Assembly (NCBI GenBank): GCA_002172675.1
Contig: NETF01000043.1
Span: forward strand, 23,566-87,565
DNA from: an unicellular cyanobacterium SU3
GTDB taxonomy: Bacteria > Cyanobacteriota > Cyanobacteriia > Cyanobacteriales > Microcystaceae
Direction: 5' to 3'
DNA length: 64,000 bases
The position numbers and the translations under genes were made by a program. Positions within the stretch are counted from its first letter, which is position 1; every line of letters begins with the position of its first letter. Positions 53,033 through 61,238 of this stretch are shown piece after piece. The notes under the pieces are model-generated. The model was not told the DNA's origin. It was given only the letters and a program-made list of their open reading frames with translations, and made no database searches.

Positions 53033-54442
53033 TTAAAACATAGCTGATTTCTGCCAATATTCTTTCAACGAAGTAGCAACTTTTCCTGATAACAACATAC
53101 ACCCCAACAGGTTAGGAATGGCTAAAGTTAATAACATCATATCGCTAAAATCAACCACCGCCCCTAAACTAACTACAGAACCGATAAAAATACAAGTTAA
53201 AAAGATGATTTTAAAAATAATAGAACTCGGTTGACCAAACACATAACACCAACATTGTTCGCCGTAATAACACCAGGTAATCATAGTAGAAAAACCAAAT
53301 AAACAGATAATTCCCACTAACACAAACGGAAACCAATCTATTACTTGACCAAAGGCCATGGCTGCTAAGGTAGACCCACTAATATTATCTCCGACAGACT
53401 CCCCATACATTCCCGTGGTAATAATCACTAAAGCCGTCACATTACAGATAACAATGGTGTCAATAAATGGCTCTAAAATAGAAACAATGCCCTCTTGAAT
53501 AGGTTCTTTTGTTTTAGCCACAGCATGGGCGATCGCAGCCGATCCCAACCCGGCCCCATTAGAAAAGGCACTGCGTCTGATCCCTTGAACCAAAATACCG
53601 ATCAGCCCTCCTTCCATGCTAGACGGGGAAAAAGCATCCCTGAACATCAACCTAAAAGCAGCAGGAATTGCAGTAAAATTGGCCACTAAGACCCATGAAC
53701 ACCCCAAAAGGTAAAAAAAGACCATCACCGGCACTAACTTGCTGGTAATCACCCCAATACGACTAATGCCACCAATAATGACCAATGCCACCAATAAAGC
53801 CAACGTTAAACCATAAACCCAATCGTAGTTTTTGACCGCCGGAACCACCACCGCCAACGCAGCAAAAGATTGATTGGCCTGGAACATATTGCCACCGCCA
53901 ATGGCTGCGCCTAAACCAGCAATACCGTAAAAAATAGCCAGTCCTTTACCTAATTTTTCTTTTCCTAATTCTGTTAACCCTTGGGATAGATAATACATCG
54001 GTCCGCCGATAATGGTTCCGTCTGGGTTAACAATGCGATATTTTACCCCTAACGTACATTCAACGAACTTATTAGACATTCCCAAGAAACCGGCCACCGT
54101 CATCCAAAAGACAGCCCCTGGCCCCCCCATTTGGATAGCGATGGCAACGCCGGCGATATTTCCTAAGCCAATACTAGCCGATAAAGCGGTAGCTAACGCT
54201 TGAAAGGAAGACACTTCCCCTTTGATATCATCCTGTTGATCGTATAAGCCTAGCGCAATTTTTACCGCCTGTTTGAAGCCAAGAATATTAATAAAGCCCA
54301 TGCGTAAGGTAAAAAAAACCCCTCCTATGACTAACCAAAGGATAATCACAGGAAAATGGGCAACCTCAAAAAAAAGTACCCGTTCAATCAGAGTCACCAG
54401 ACTCGAAAACAGGCGATCGATATTATCTAGAAATTGATTCAC
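53033..54442 (-). CDS. alanine/glycine:cation symporter (AGCS family)
   Basis: 469 residues with about 11 membrane helices. Family markers are WLVIGGVFFTLRMGFINILG, SSFQALATALSASIGLGNIA with GVAIAIQMGGPGAVFWM, CTLGVKYRIVNPDGTIIGGP then MYYLSQGL, and RSAFSNGAGLGSAAIAHAVA. It takes up alanine or glycine with sodium. The 3' end lies close to hicB and the 5' end 4 bases from the CPP1-like gene's stop, suggesting co-transcription with it. Confidence 0.95.
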   Translation of the reverse strand: MNQFLDNIDRLFSSLVTLIERVLFFEVAHFPVIILWLVIGGVFFTLRMGFINILGFKQAVKIALGLYDQQDDIKGEVSSFQALATALSASIGLGNIAGVAIAIQMGGPGAVFWMTVAGFLGMSNKFVECTLGVKYRIVNPDGTIIGGPMYYLSQGLTELGKEKLGKGLAIFYGIAGLGAAIGGGNMFQANQSFAALAVVVPAVKNYDWVYGLTLALLVALVIIGGISRIGVITSKLVPVMVFFYLLGCSWVLVANFTAIPAAFRLMFRDAFSPSSMEGGLIGILVQGIRRSAFSNGAGLGSAAIAHAVAKTKEPIQEGIVSILEPFIDTIVICNVTALVIITTGMYGESVGDNISGSTLAAMAFGQVIDWFPFVLVGIICLFGFSTMITWCYYGEQCWCYVFGQPSSIIFKIIFLTCIFIGSVVSLGAVVDFSDMMLLTLAIPNLLGCMLLSGKVATSLKEYWQKSAMF

Positions 54443-54446
54443 AAGA

Positions 54447-55067
54447 TTAACGCAAAAAGCTACTACTCAGCCAAAAAATGAAGAAGATGGCGATGCCGAT
54501 GACAGATTCACTGACTTCTCCAGGAAGATTCGCCCCTTGTAATAATTGGCTAATTCCCCATCCTAAAACGATTCCTAGGAATAATCCGGCTAAGGTAATC
54601 AATAAAGCGCGACCTAGCTTATTTTCTTTGCGATTGAGAAAATAAATATTAGCAAAAACCCCTAATGCTAAAAGCACAGAAATTGAAGAAGAATCCGCAC
54701 TAGAAAAGCCAGCAATGAGGGCTAAAACCAGGAAAATTCCCGTCGGCCAGAGAATATCATTAGTAGAAGGGGTATCGATAAACTGTTGTAACCAGGGGGG
54801 AGAATTATTTAAAGAAAGGGACGGAGGGGTTGGGGGAGTTTCTCGCTGACGTTCAGCAAAACGAATGCGATCGGGGACTTTAATTCTACCTTCTTGACGC
54901 AGTTTCAGCCGTTCCATGATAATTGAATCATAGGCTGCTTCAATATCTTCAACGGTTTTTACGTCATTACTATTTTCTTGTGTTAAACGATTTTTGGCGG
55001 CTTGGATCTCCTCAAAAGAGGATGTTTCATTGACACCAAGCTTTTCATAGGGTGTTTGTTCACTCAT
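54447..55067 (-). CDS. CPP1-like (DUF3353) J-domain-like membrane protein
   Basis: 206 residues. The N-terminus MSEQTPYEKLGVNETSSFEE is a J-like domain without the HPD triad (the sequence goes through QAAKNRLTQENSNDVKTVED, then IEAAYDSIIMERLKLRQEGR). Three or four C-terminal helices follow (about 105-205). In plants CPP1 stabilises protochlorophyllide oxidoreductase; cyanobacterial homologues are assumed to have a similar chaperone-like role in thylakoids. GGAGGT lies before ATG. Confidence 0.92.
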   Translation of the reverse strand: MSEQTPYEKLGVNETSSFEEIQAAKNRLTQENSNDVKTVEDIEAAYDSIIMERLKLRQEGRIKVPDRIRFAERQRETPPTPPSLSLNNSPPWLQQFIDTPSTNDILWPTGIFLVLALIAGFSSADSSSISVLLALGVFANIYFLNRKENKLGRALLITLAGLFLGIVLGWGISQLLQGANLPGEVSESVIGIAIFFIFWLSSSFLR

Positions 55068-55275
55068 CTAGAACCTCCTTCTATATTTCCCTTATCAAAC
55101 CACTGAAATAATGAAATTTATCATTTTGTTTGTCAAAATAGTTGACCCTTAAGGGTACTTAACCGTTGACGGGGATTTTGTCATCGATTATATCCTTTCT
55201 CAACAGAATTAGGTTGTATGACCCTCAAAAGATTTCACAATGTTTCTTAGGTCATCTTCTTAAGTTTAATTAGGT

Positions 55276-55545
55276 TTAGGTGTTCATTTTTGTCTTATCG
55301 TTATCTGTTGGGGTAGGATTAGCCATTTTGTTTTCTTCGAGTTCTGCGTTCATAGTGACCGATTCTTCGAGTTGTTGGGCCTCTCGTTTAAATTCATTTT
55401 CAAACTCTTTAGACGCATCTTGAAACCCGCGAATGGCTTTACCTAGACTCCGACCAATTTCGGGAAGTTTTTTCGGTCCAAAAACTAATAAGGCAATGAC
55501 TAAGATTAAGGCCATTTCCGGCAGTCCGATGCCAAAAACATTCAT
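55276..55545 (-). CDS. tatA: twin-arginine translocase subunit TatA/TatE
   Basis: 89 residues. MNVFGIGLPEMALILVIALLVFGPKKLPEIGRSLGKAIRGFQDA holds the membrane helix, the FGPKKLP hinge and the amphipathic helix typical of TatA/E. The polar tail is acidic. With TatC it exports folded proteins bearing RR signals. It lies downstream of psbH but is separated from it by a strong terminator, so it has its own promoter. Confidence 0.95.
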   Translation of the reverse strand: MNVFGIGLPEMALILVIALLVFGPKKLPEIGRSLGKAIRGFQDASKEFENEFKREAQQLEESVTMNAELEENKMANPTPTDNDKTKMNT

Positions 55546-55661
55546 AAGTTACTCCTATCTATTCTTTTTTCAGTCTATCCTATAGCAACAAGAGTTGAAG
55601 GATAAGGGCTATTCGGAGTTCGGAGTTGAGTTCTCGAAGTTAATGTGTGCAAATTATCGAT

Positions 55662-55684
55662 AAAAAAACCCCGAAAAGTCGGGG
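55662..55684 (-). terminator. terminator after psbH
   Basis: On the minus strand CCCCGA-CTTT-TCGGGG is followed by seven T. A perfect 6-bp GC-rich stem about 90 bases after the psbH stop. Confidence 0.88.
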
Positions 55685-55771
55685 AAAATCTAACTTAGGA
55701 TTGCTGGTGATATGTTTTCTGGAATTGTGAACAACTTTATCACCGTTAATCACTGATAACAAACTTAGGGA

Positions 55772-55966
55772 TTAACCTCCCCAAGTGACGGTAAATCCCT
55801 TGAGAATTAGAGAAGAGTTGTAAATTTGGAGGATGATTAACAAAAAGACTAAAAATAAGCCCATGAAAACTCCCATTAAAGGAGTGGTTCCCCACCCAGG
55901 GACAACCTTCCCATATTCAGAATTAAGGGGTCTGAGTAAATCTCCTAATCGAGTGCGTTGTGCCAT
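55772..55966 (-). CDS. psbH: photosystem II reaction center protein H
   Basis: 64 residues, full length for cyanobacterial Psb[21 protein letters not shown] is followed by [20 protein letters not shown], the single thylakoid helix, and [18 protein letters not shown]. It stabilises QB binding and bicarbonate at photosystem II. psbN, which often lies on the opposite strand next to psbH in cyanobacteria, is not visible here. A terminator follows. Confidence 0.98.
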   Translation of the reverse strand: MAQRTRLGDLLRPLNSEYGKVVPGWGTTPLMGVFMGLFLVFLLIILQIYNSSLILKGFTVTWGG

Positions 55967-56131
55967 ATGTTTTTAATCGGTATCTATCTAAGATTTACAG
56001 TTTATCAAAGAAGCACCCCTGATGGTAGATTTTTCAAGAAGTTAAACGTCTCTATCCATAAGAGATACTGTAATACAGTCTTCTAGACTGTACAGTAGTT
56101 CATTGAGATAATTAAAATACTGCAATATCCC

Positions 56132-56163
56132 AAGTCCGTAGTGAAGGTTTAGCCTTAACAAGG
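56132..56163 (+). repeat. dispersed palindromic repeat (AAGTCCGTAG family), copy 3
   Basis: AAGTCCGTAGTGAAGGTTTA followed by GCCTTAACAAGG. The AAGGTTTAGCCTT core is an imperfect stem. It lies 25 bases after the 102-residue gene's stop. Confidence 0.65.
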
Positions 56164-56187
56164 TTACTTAAGTAAAGAAGTTGATTT

Positions 56188-56496
56188 CTAATCATTCAAA
56201 GGAAAGAGACTAAGAAAGTTCTCTAACTCAAACCAGTATTCGACAAAGTATTCATTAATTAGAGTGGTGACAAATTCAGAAAAATTGAGGTACTTTTCCC
56301 AAACTGCTTCGGTTTGTGCAATTTCTGCTGTTATTTCCCAAAGGGTTTCATGATACTCTTGTTTAGAAATTTCCCCTGTATTTCGATACAAATTTAGCAA
56401 GGCATAATCAATAGCAATAGTTTCCTCAACGTTATAGAGAACTGCTTGTAATTTAATATGGGTTAAAAGAATTTCGATGGGTTGAGAATTTTTCAT
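56188..56496 (-). CDS. hypothetical protein
   Basis: 102 residues, acidic and Leu/Glu/Tyr-rich, entirely helical in appearance (IEILLTHIKLQAVLYNVEET, YHETLWEITAEIAQTEAVWE, FVTTLINEYFVEYWFELENF). No signal or membrane segment; no family recognised. The clear coding composition supports it. Confidence 0.65.
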   Translation of the reverse strand: MKNSQPIEILLTHIKLQAVLYNVEETIAIDYALLNLYRNTGEISKQEYHETLWEITAEIAQTEAVWEKYLNFSEFVTTLINEYFVEYWFELENFLSLFPLND

Positions 56497-56658
56497 AAGT
56501 TGAACGCTTGAGCAAATAAAAAAGTAAATAGGGATTTGATGATAAAAAAGGTGAGGGGAAGAGTAGAGGTATTGATGTTAATTTAATCAAAAACTAGAGA
56601 ATATTCTTGGGTATTTTTTAGGAATTCTCATAATTTTGTCAAATTAACTCTGTAATTT

Positions 56659-56720
56659 TATTGATAAAAGACTGAAAAAACCTATAGACTTCTGTGAGTA
56701 TTCCTGGACTTTTATCAATA
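56659..56720. repeat. 12-bp inverted repeat
   Basis: TATTGATAAAAG (56659-56670) and CTTTTATCAATA (56709-56720) are exact reverse complements, separated by 38 bases. It lies 26 bases beyond the stop of the 83-codon minus-strand frame. There is no T run. Confidence 0.7.
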
Positions 56721-56745
56721 TATGGCTAATATGGCTAAAAAGAGT

Positions 56746-56997
56746 TTAATATCTATTCACTCTAGGATTAAAGTTTTTCTGATTTCTCGAGCTTAACCAT
56801 CTATCAGATTCAACCGTCTCTTGCATATTAGATAGAGAAAACTGATTCAATTTAGATAGTTTAAACCACAAAACACTAGAAGAAGGAATAGATACACTGC
56901 TTAGTTGTAAACAGATATACAATCCTAGGGTAATTGTACACGCTTCCATAAATCTTGCGAACATCTCACACCACCTGATGATAATCATCACATTCAT
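56746..56997 (-). CDS. doubtful small membrane-type ORF
   Basis: 83 codons; a likelier start may be residue 12 (MFARFMEACTITLGLYICLQ), giving one membrane helix and a polar tail (VESDRWLSSRNQKNFNPRVN). No family recognised. A perfect 16-bp palindrome directly before the start and an inverted repeat after the stop make it look like a defined unit, but composition alone does not prove coding. Confidence 0.35.
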   Translation of the reverse strand: MNVMIIIRWCEMFARFMEACTITLGLYICLQLSSVSIPSSSVLWFKLSKLNQFSLSNMQETVESDRWLSSRNQKNFNPRVNRY

Positions 56998-57002
56998 TAA
57001 AC

Positions 57003-57018
57003 TAGACTAGCTAGTCTA
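57003..57018. promoter_or_regulatory. 16-bp perfect palindrome (possible operator)
   Basis: TAGACTAG followed directly by CTAGTCTA. It lies six bases before the ATG of the doubtful minus-strand ORF, where it would cover the ribosome-binding site. Confidence 0.5.
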
Positions 57019-57174
57019 ATTACTCTTTTACTGTATTACGACTTTATTGCTGATGACTATGACTAGGTGAAACCCTGTAAAGTGTCACACTGTTGGTTAA
57101 ACTTAATAAAAACTTTATCATTGTTGTGGTGTTTGTTGCCAAAAATTGCTATTGAAGTTTTATTTTGACTAAAA

Positions 57175-57510
57175 ATGAATATAAAAGTCTCAAAAATACA
57201 AAATACTGGTTTAGCTGTTTGGCAGCTCCTTCTAATTATTGTTTTCTCTGGAACAGTTTCCTTTTTAATTTTACCGCGATTTATTAAACGGCAAAATAGT
57301 CCAGTTATTGCTAAAGTTGTTAAGGAAAATTTAATCTTGTTTACCCAGAAAAATGGCCTAACTCCCCTTGAATGTAACTCACAAGATAATAATAACGATG
57401 GATGGATTCAATGTCGTGCAGAAGACAAAAATGAAAATACAATTTATCTTCAATGTGCCTATGATGATAGACGCTCAAATTGTCAAAAGGTTCAAGAATC
57501 AAGAAAATAA
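57175..57510 (+). CDS. hypothetical protein with one N-terminal membrane helix
   Basis: 111 residues. Helix at about 14-34 (AVWQLLLIIVFSGTVSFLIL), then a small extracytoplasmic domain with four cysteines (LTPLECNSQDNNNDGWIQCR, IYLQCAYDDRRSNCQ) that could form two disulfides. It is pilin-like in layout but lacks the prepilin GFxxxE motif. Not recognised. Confidence 0.7.
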   Translation: MNIKVSKIQNTGLAVWQLLLIIVFSGTVSFLILPRFIKRQNSPVIAKVVKENLILFTQKNGLTPLECNSQDNNNDGWIQCRAEDKNENTIYLQCAYDDRRSNCQKVQESRK

Positions 57511-57563
57511 AAATTAGGGTTTATAATTGATTTGGTTTCATTGCGATTGATAAATTAGAAAAA

Positions 57564-58031
57564 ATGTTACTAACACTTTTAGAAAAACTAGGCCGTAAAC
57601 GGATTATTTATGATCGAAATGGTGTAGAACCTTATTTAATCCGTTATTATTTACTATTTAGAGATAAACTAACTGAAACCGAAAGCGCGCGCTTTCTTCC
57701 TTTTAATGTCATGTTACACTACATTTGTTTAAGTGATCCTGATGATTTACACGATCATCCTTGGTGGTATGCCACCCTAATTTTAAAAGGTGGTTATTGG
57801 GAAATTACTCCAGAGGGTAAATTTTGGCGAGGTCCTGGACATTTTCGCATTCGTTCTCCTCAGTCTCTTCATCGTATTGAAATTTCCCCTCATTCGCAAG
57901 GATCTTGGAGTCTATTTTTGTGCGGTCCGAGAATAAAAAATTGGGGATTTATAAAACAAGGAAAATGGTTAGATCATAAAAGTTACTTAAATCAAAGAAA
58001 GCAAAGAGTATTAAAGGTAAAAAGTCAATAA
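57564..58031 (+). CDS. cupin-like protein
   Basis: 155 residues. MLHYICLSDPDDLHDHPWWY and ATLILKGGYWEITPEGKFWR followed by PGHFRIRSPQSLHRIEI fit a small cupin, with HDHPW supplying two metal ligands and HR the last. Similar proteins occur in bacteria and phages with no known reaction. It lies 47 bases upstream of the oxidoreductase gene on the same strand. Confidence 0.72.
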   Translation: MLLTLLEKLGRKRIIYDRNGVEPYLIRYYLLFRDKLTETESARFLPFNVMLHYICLSDPDDLHDHPWWYATLILKGGYWEITPEGKFWRGPGHFRIRSPQSLHRIEISPHSQGSWSLFLCGPRIKNWGFIKQGKWLDHKSYLNQRKQRVLKVKSQ

Positions 58032-58078
58032 ATAATATCTTTTCGTAAAAATCTATCCAACAATAGGGAGATAAAACT

Positions 58079-59503
58079 ATGGGAGTTGACTATGATATTG
58101 TGGTCATTGGTGGCGGTTCTGGAGGATTAGTTATTGCGGGTGCGGCAGCCCAATTAAATGCTAAAGTTGCCTTAGTAGAAAAAGACCGTTTAGGAGGGGA
58201 TTGTTTATGGTATGGATGTGTCCCCAGTAAGTCATTAATTCATACTGCTAGAGTGGCTTATGAAGTAAAAAATAGTCAACGCTTTGGAGTTCATACTAAT
58301 AATTATACTATTAACTTTTCTCAGGCAATGGATCATGTTAAAAATGTCATTGCAGCTATTGAACCCCATGACTCTCCTCAACGATTTGAAGGGTTAGGAG
58401 TAGAGGTTATATTTGGCTCAGGAAAATTTATCAACTCTGATGTTTTTGAAGTTAATGAAAAAAAATTAAAAGCAAGAGCATTTGTTATTGCTACGGGTTC
58501 TCGTCCTAACATTCCTAACATTTCTGGATTAAAAGAAAGTGGCTATTTAACTAACGAAGACGTATTTTCTTTAACAAACTGTCCCGAATCTTTGGCTATT
58601 ATTGGTGCTGGACCGATTGGCTGTGAATTAGGTCAATCTTTTCATCGTTTAGGAAGTAAAGTGACGTTGATTAATAGTCGTTCTCATTTACTCCCTAAAG
58701 AAGATCCTGAAGCAGCGGATGTGATAGAAAACCAGTTTATAAAAGAAGGAATAGAAATTATTAAAAATGCTAGGGCCGATAAAGTAGAAAGTATTGGAAA
58801 TCAAAAAAAAGTATGGGCTAATGAACAAGAAGTTATTGTTGATGAAATTTTAGTTTGTACTGGGCGATCGCCTAATGTAGAATCTATAGATTTAGAAGCA
58901 GCAGGGGTTGAATATGATAAAAAAGGGGTTAAAGTCAACGATAAACTACAAACTAGCAATTCTAAAATTTATGCTTGTGGGGATGTTATCGGAGGTTATC
59001 AGTTTACTCATGTAGCATCCCATGAAGCAGTTACAGTAATAACTAATGCTCTATTTTTTCCGATAAATAAGGTGAGTTATCAGGTCATTCCTTGGACAAC
59101 ATTTACTGATCCTGAGTTGGCAAGAGTGGGATTAACTGAATCACAAGCAAAAGAAAAACATGGGCATAATATTTATGTATTAAAACAAGAATTTTCTGAC
59201 GTAGATCGCGCCCAAGCAGAAGCAGCAACCCAAGGATTTTCTAAGATCATTGTTAAAGAAAATGGGGAAATTTTAGGGGCTCATTTAGTGGGAAAATCTG
59301 CAGGGGAATTAATTCATGAAATTGTTTTAGCTATGTCTAATAAATTAAAGGTTTCTGCTTTGTCCGGTATTCATGTTTATCCAACGTTATCAGAAGTTAA
59401 TAGTAAAGCAGCCTTGTCACTGAGGAAACGTCAATTTTCTCAAAATCAAGGATTACAAAATATCTTAAGTAAATTTTTTGCTATTATGCGATCGCTAGGT
59501 TAA
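58079..59503 (+). CDS. FAD-dependent pyridine nucleotide-disulfide oxidoreductase (MerA/Lpd-like)
   Basis: 474 residues. FAD site DIVVIGGGSGGLVIAGAAAQ; redox-active cysteines Cys42 and Cys47 in GGDCLWYGCVPSKSL; NAD(P) site AIIGAGPIGCELGQSFHRLG; YACGDVIGGYQFTHVASHEA (second FAD motif); and GIHVYPTLSEVNSKAAL with the catalytic His and Glu of the partner subunit. It lacks the N-terminal HMA domain and the C-terminal Cys pair of true mercuric reductase, and no lipoyl enzyme lies nearby, so the substrate is open. Preceded by AGGGAG. Confidence 0.92.
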   Translation: MGVDYDIVVIGGGSGGLVIAGAAAQLNAKVALVEKDRLGGDCLWYGCVPSKSLIHTARVAYEVKNSQRFGVHTNNYTINFSQAMDHVKNVIAAIEPHDSPQRFEGLGVEVIFGSGKFINSDVFEVNEKKLKARAFVIATGSRPNIPNISGLKESGYLTNEDVFSLTNCPESLAIIGAGPIGCELGQSFHRLGSKVTLINSRSHLLPKEDPEAADVIENQFIKEGIEIIKNARADKVESIGNQKKVWANEQEVIVDEILVCTGRSPNVESIDLEAAGVEYDKKGVKVNDKLQTSNSKIYACGDVIGGYQFTHVASHEAVTVITNALFFPINKVSYQVIPWTTFTDPELARVGLTESQAKEKHGHNIYVLKQEFSDVDRAQAEAATQGFSKIIVKENGEILGAHLVGKSAGELIHEIVLAMSNKLKVSALSGIHVYPTLSEVNSKAALSLRKRQFSQNQGLQNILSKFFAIMRSLG

Positions 59504-59667
59504 ATTTAAAAAAACGGTCAGCACTCAATCGTCAGTCTTCAGCTTTCGGGGATTTAGACTCAAGTTTTCAGATACCTAATTATAGGCACAAATTTTTAGG
59601 CTAATAACTGATAGCTAGTTAAAAGAATAATAAACTCTATCAAATCCTTAATTCATAAGAAAAGATT

Positions 59668-59676
59668 TGTTATACT
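59668..59676 (+). promoter_or_regulatory. possible extended -10 promoter of the SIMPL gene
   Basis: TGTTATACT, an extended -10 (TGnTATAAT type), lies 23 bases before the ATG at 59699 in an AT-rich leader. Confidence 0.4.
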
Positions 59677-59698
59677 AAAAAAAATAAAATAATAAAAA

Positions 59699-60424
59699 AT
59701 GAAAAAATTAGTATTTCCCTTATTATCCATTTTATTGACTTTCGTTACCTATCCAGTTATAAATATACCCTCAATTACTCCAGCAATGGCACAAGAACAA
59801 GTCTTAAGAACTTTAACCGTGACAGGAAAAGGAACAGTGAGAATTCCGACTACCTTAACTGATGTCAGTTTGGGGGTAGAAATACAAGGAAAAACAGCAG
59901 GAGAAGTTCAACAAAATGTGGCTCAACGAACTTCATCTTTAGTAGATTTTTTGCGATCGCGTCCCATAGAAAGATTACAAACCACAGGAGTTCGCTTACA
60001 ACCGAACTATCAATATGATAACAATCAACGGCGTTTAGTCGGTTATATTGGGACTAATATAGTCAGTTTTCGGGTTAAAACTGAAGAGGTTGGCAGCTTA
60101 TTAGATGATGCAGTCAAAGCAGGAGCAACTCGTATTGATAGAGTGAGTTTTAGCGCAACAGAAACAGCAATTTCAGAAGCACAAAAAGAAGCCTTAAAAT
60201 TAGCCACTGTGGATGCACAAGCGCAAGCAGAAGCGGTTTTATCCACCTTAAATTTTCAATCTCAAGAAATTATTGGTATTTCTATTAATGGTGCTAATGA
60301 ACCCCAACCGTTAGTTAGACAGGCAGCAGAAAGCTTAAGCACCGCTAGTGCTGCTGATAGCACTCCTGTTATTGGAGGAGAACAAACCATAGAAGCGATG
60401 GTGACTTTACAAATTCGTTATTAA
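59699..60424 (+). CDS. SIMPL domain (DUF541) secreted protein
   Basis: 241 residues. A signal peptide (about 1-31, ending in TPAMAQEQ) is followed by the SIMPL/DUF541 fold: LTVTGKGTVRIPTTLTDVSL, GVRLQPNYQYDNNQRRLVGY, AGATRIDRVSFSATETAISE and ALKLATVDAQAQAEAVLSTL. Periplasmic homologues such as BP26 and YggE form ring oligomers and relate to oxidative stress; the biochemical role is not settled. Confidence 0.92.
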   Translation: MKKLVFPLLSILLTFVTYPVINIPSITPAMAQEQVLRTLTVTGKGTVRIPTTLTDVSLGVEIQGKTAGEVQQNVAQRTSSLVDFLRSRPIERLQTTGVRLQPNYQYDNNQRRLVGYIGTNIVSFRVKTEEVGSLLDDAVKAGATRIDRVSFSATETAISEAQKEALKLATVDAQAQAEAVLSTLNFQSQEIIGISINGANEPQPLVRQAAESLSTASAADSTPVIGGEQTIEAMVTLQIRY

Positions 60425-60620
60425 TAAAAAAGCATTATTTAGTTATTGTCTGTATTAATTAATACAAAATTGAGCTTTTTTATGTTTTTTTGTACATCTT
60501 TAAAAAATATTAATTTGGCTAGTCAAGAACAGAAATGAATGTTATTTATATAGTAGTTTAATAAAGCAATTGGATTAGGAAATAATTACCAAAATATTAA
60601 TAATAGCTGAGGTGCTTTGA

Positions 60621-60818
60621 ATGTACGAAGATTTTAATTATATTACTGATGATAAGTTTTTAAGAAATTATTGGTGGCAAGAAAAAATAACTTGTCAACA
60701 ATGTAAAGGTCACGGAAAATTAACCATAGAAGGAAAAGAAAATATGGTTTCTTGTCCTATATGCGAAGAAACTGGAAAAGTTCACCGTCATCAACAACAT
60801 AAAGTATCTGCTGCTTAA
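60621..60818 (+). CDS. small protein with DnaJ-type zinc-finger motif
   Basis: 65 residues. TCQQCKGHGKLTIEGKENMV then SCPICEETGKVHR gives two CxxC knuckles of the CxxCxGxG type, enough for one zinc site, as in DnaJ and small cyanobacterial chaperone-like proteins such as BSD2. No J-domain. Probably binds zinc and assists folding or assembly; inferred. Confidence 0.75.
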   Translation: MYEDFNYITDDKFLRNYWWQEKITCQQCKGHGKLTIEGKENMVSCPICEETGKVHRHQQHKVSAA

Positions 60819-60937
60819 TTGATGATTAGACTTATACTATTGATAGAGGTAGTTGCTTGATTACCTCTCTTCTTCAATACAGCTATTGAACTCCATAGGA
60901 GATAAACAACATGACTAATTTTAAAAATAGTGTTTCA

Positions 60938-61165
60938 AATAAATTCATCAGCGTAAGCAACTTGACAAGCTTGTATAATCTGTTCAAAACTAGCATTCGG
61001 ATAGGCTAAACGAAAGTTTGCCCAAATAGAACGACTCCAAAAATAGGCTTCTTGAGGGACTAAAACGATTTGCTGTCTTAAACAGTCTAAAGATAAATCT
61101 TGTTGGTTATAAATGCCATAACGGACGTTTCCTGATGATAATTTATATAACCCTGCTATCACTTT
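60938..61165 (-). pseudogene. internal fragment of a type-I-secretion-like ABC ATPase
   Basis: Residues VIAGLYKLSSGNVRYGIYNQ, then QDLSLDCLRQQIVLVPQEAY (Q-loop) and FWSRSIWANFRLAYPNASFE match the stretch just after Walker A to just before the ABC signature in HlyB-type exporters. Walker A, the signature and Walker B are all missing. The frame's apparent start at 61228 lies in a terminator hairpin and is an artefact. A dead fragment, notable because it sits directly downstream of an RTX-like secreted protein of the kind such exporters handle. Confidence 0.8.
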
Positions 61166-61175
61166 CGCTCTACAT

Positions 61176-61205
61176 AAAAACCCTACTCTTTTATAGAATA
61201 GGGTT
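61176..61205 (-). terminator. terminator after the PhoD-like gene
   Basis: AACCCTA and TAGGGTT (7-bp stem, 13-base loop). On the minus strand it continues into TTTTT. It lies 34 bases after the phosphatase stop. Confidence 0.75.
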
Positions 61206-61238
61206 ACGCAACTTTTTTCGATGATCAAGGGTGTTATT

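Larger units (their letters stand above)
56497..57174. other. gap with inverted repeats around a doubtful small gene
   Basis: Contains a 12-bp inverted repeat (56659-56720), a 16-bp perfect palindrome (57003-57018) and between them the doubtful frame 56746-56997. The last 155 bases before 57175 are AT-rich and probably hold a promoter. Confidence 0.5.

Noticed and set aside
61166..61228. N-terminal extension of the ABC ATPase fragment up to 61228
   Set aside because: This part is the terminator hairpin of the phosphatase gene read through in frame and has no similarity to ABC proteins.
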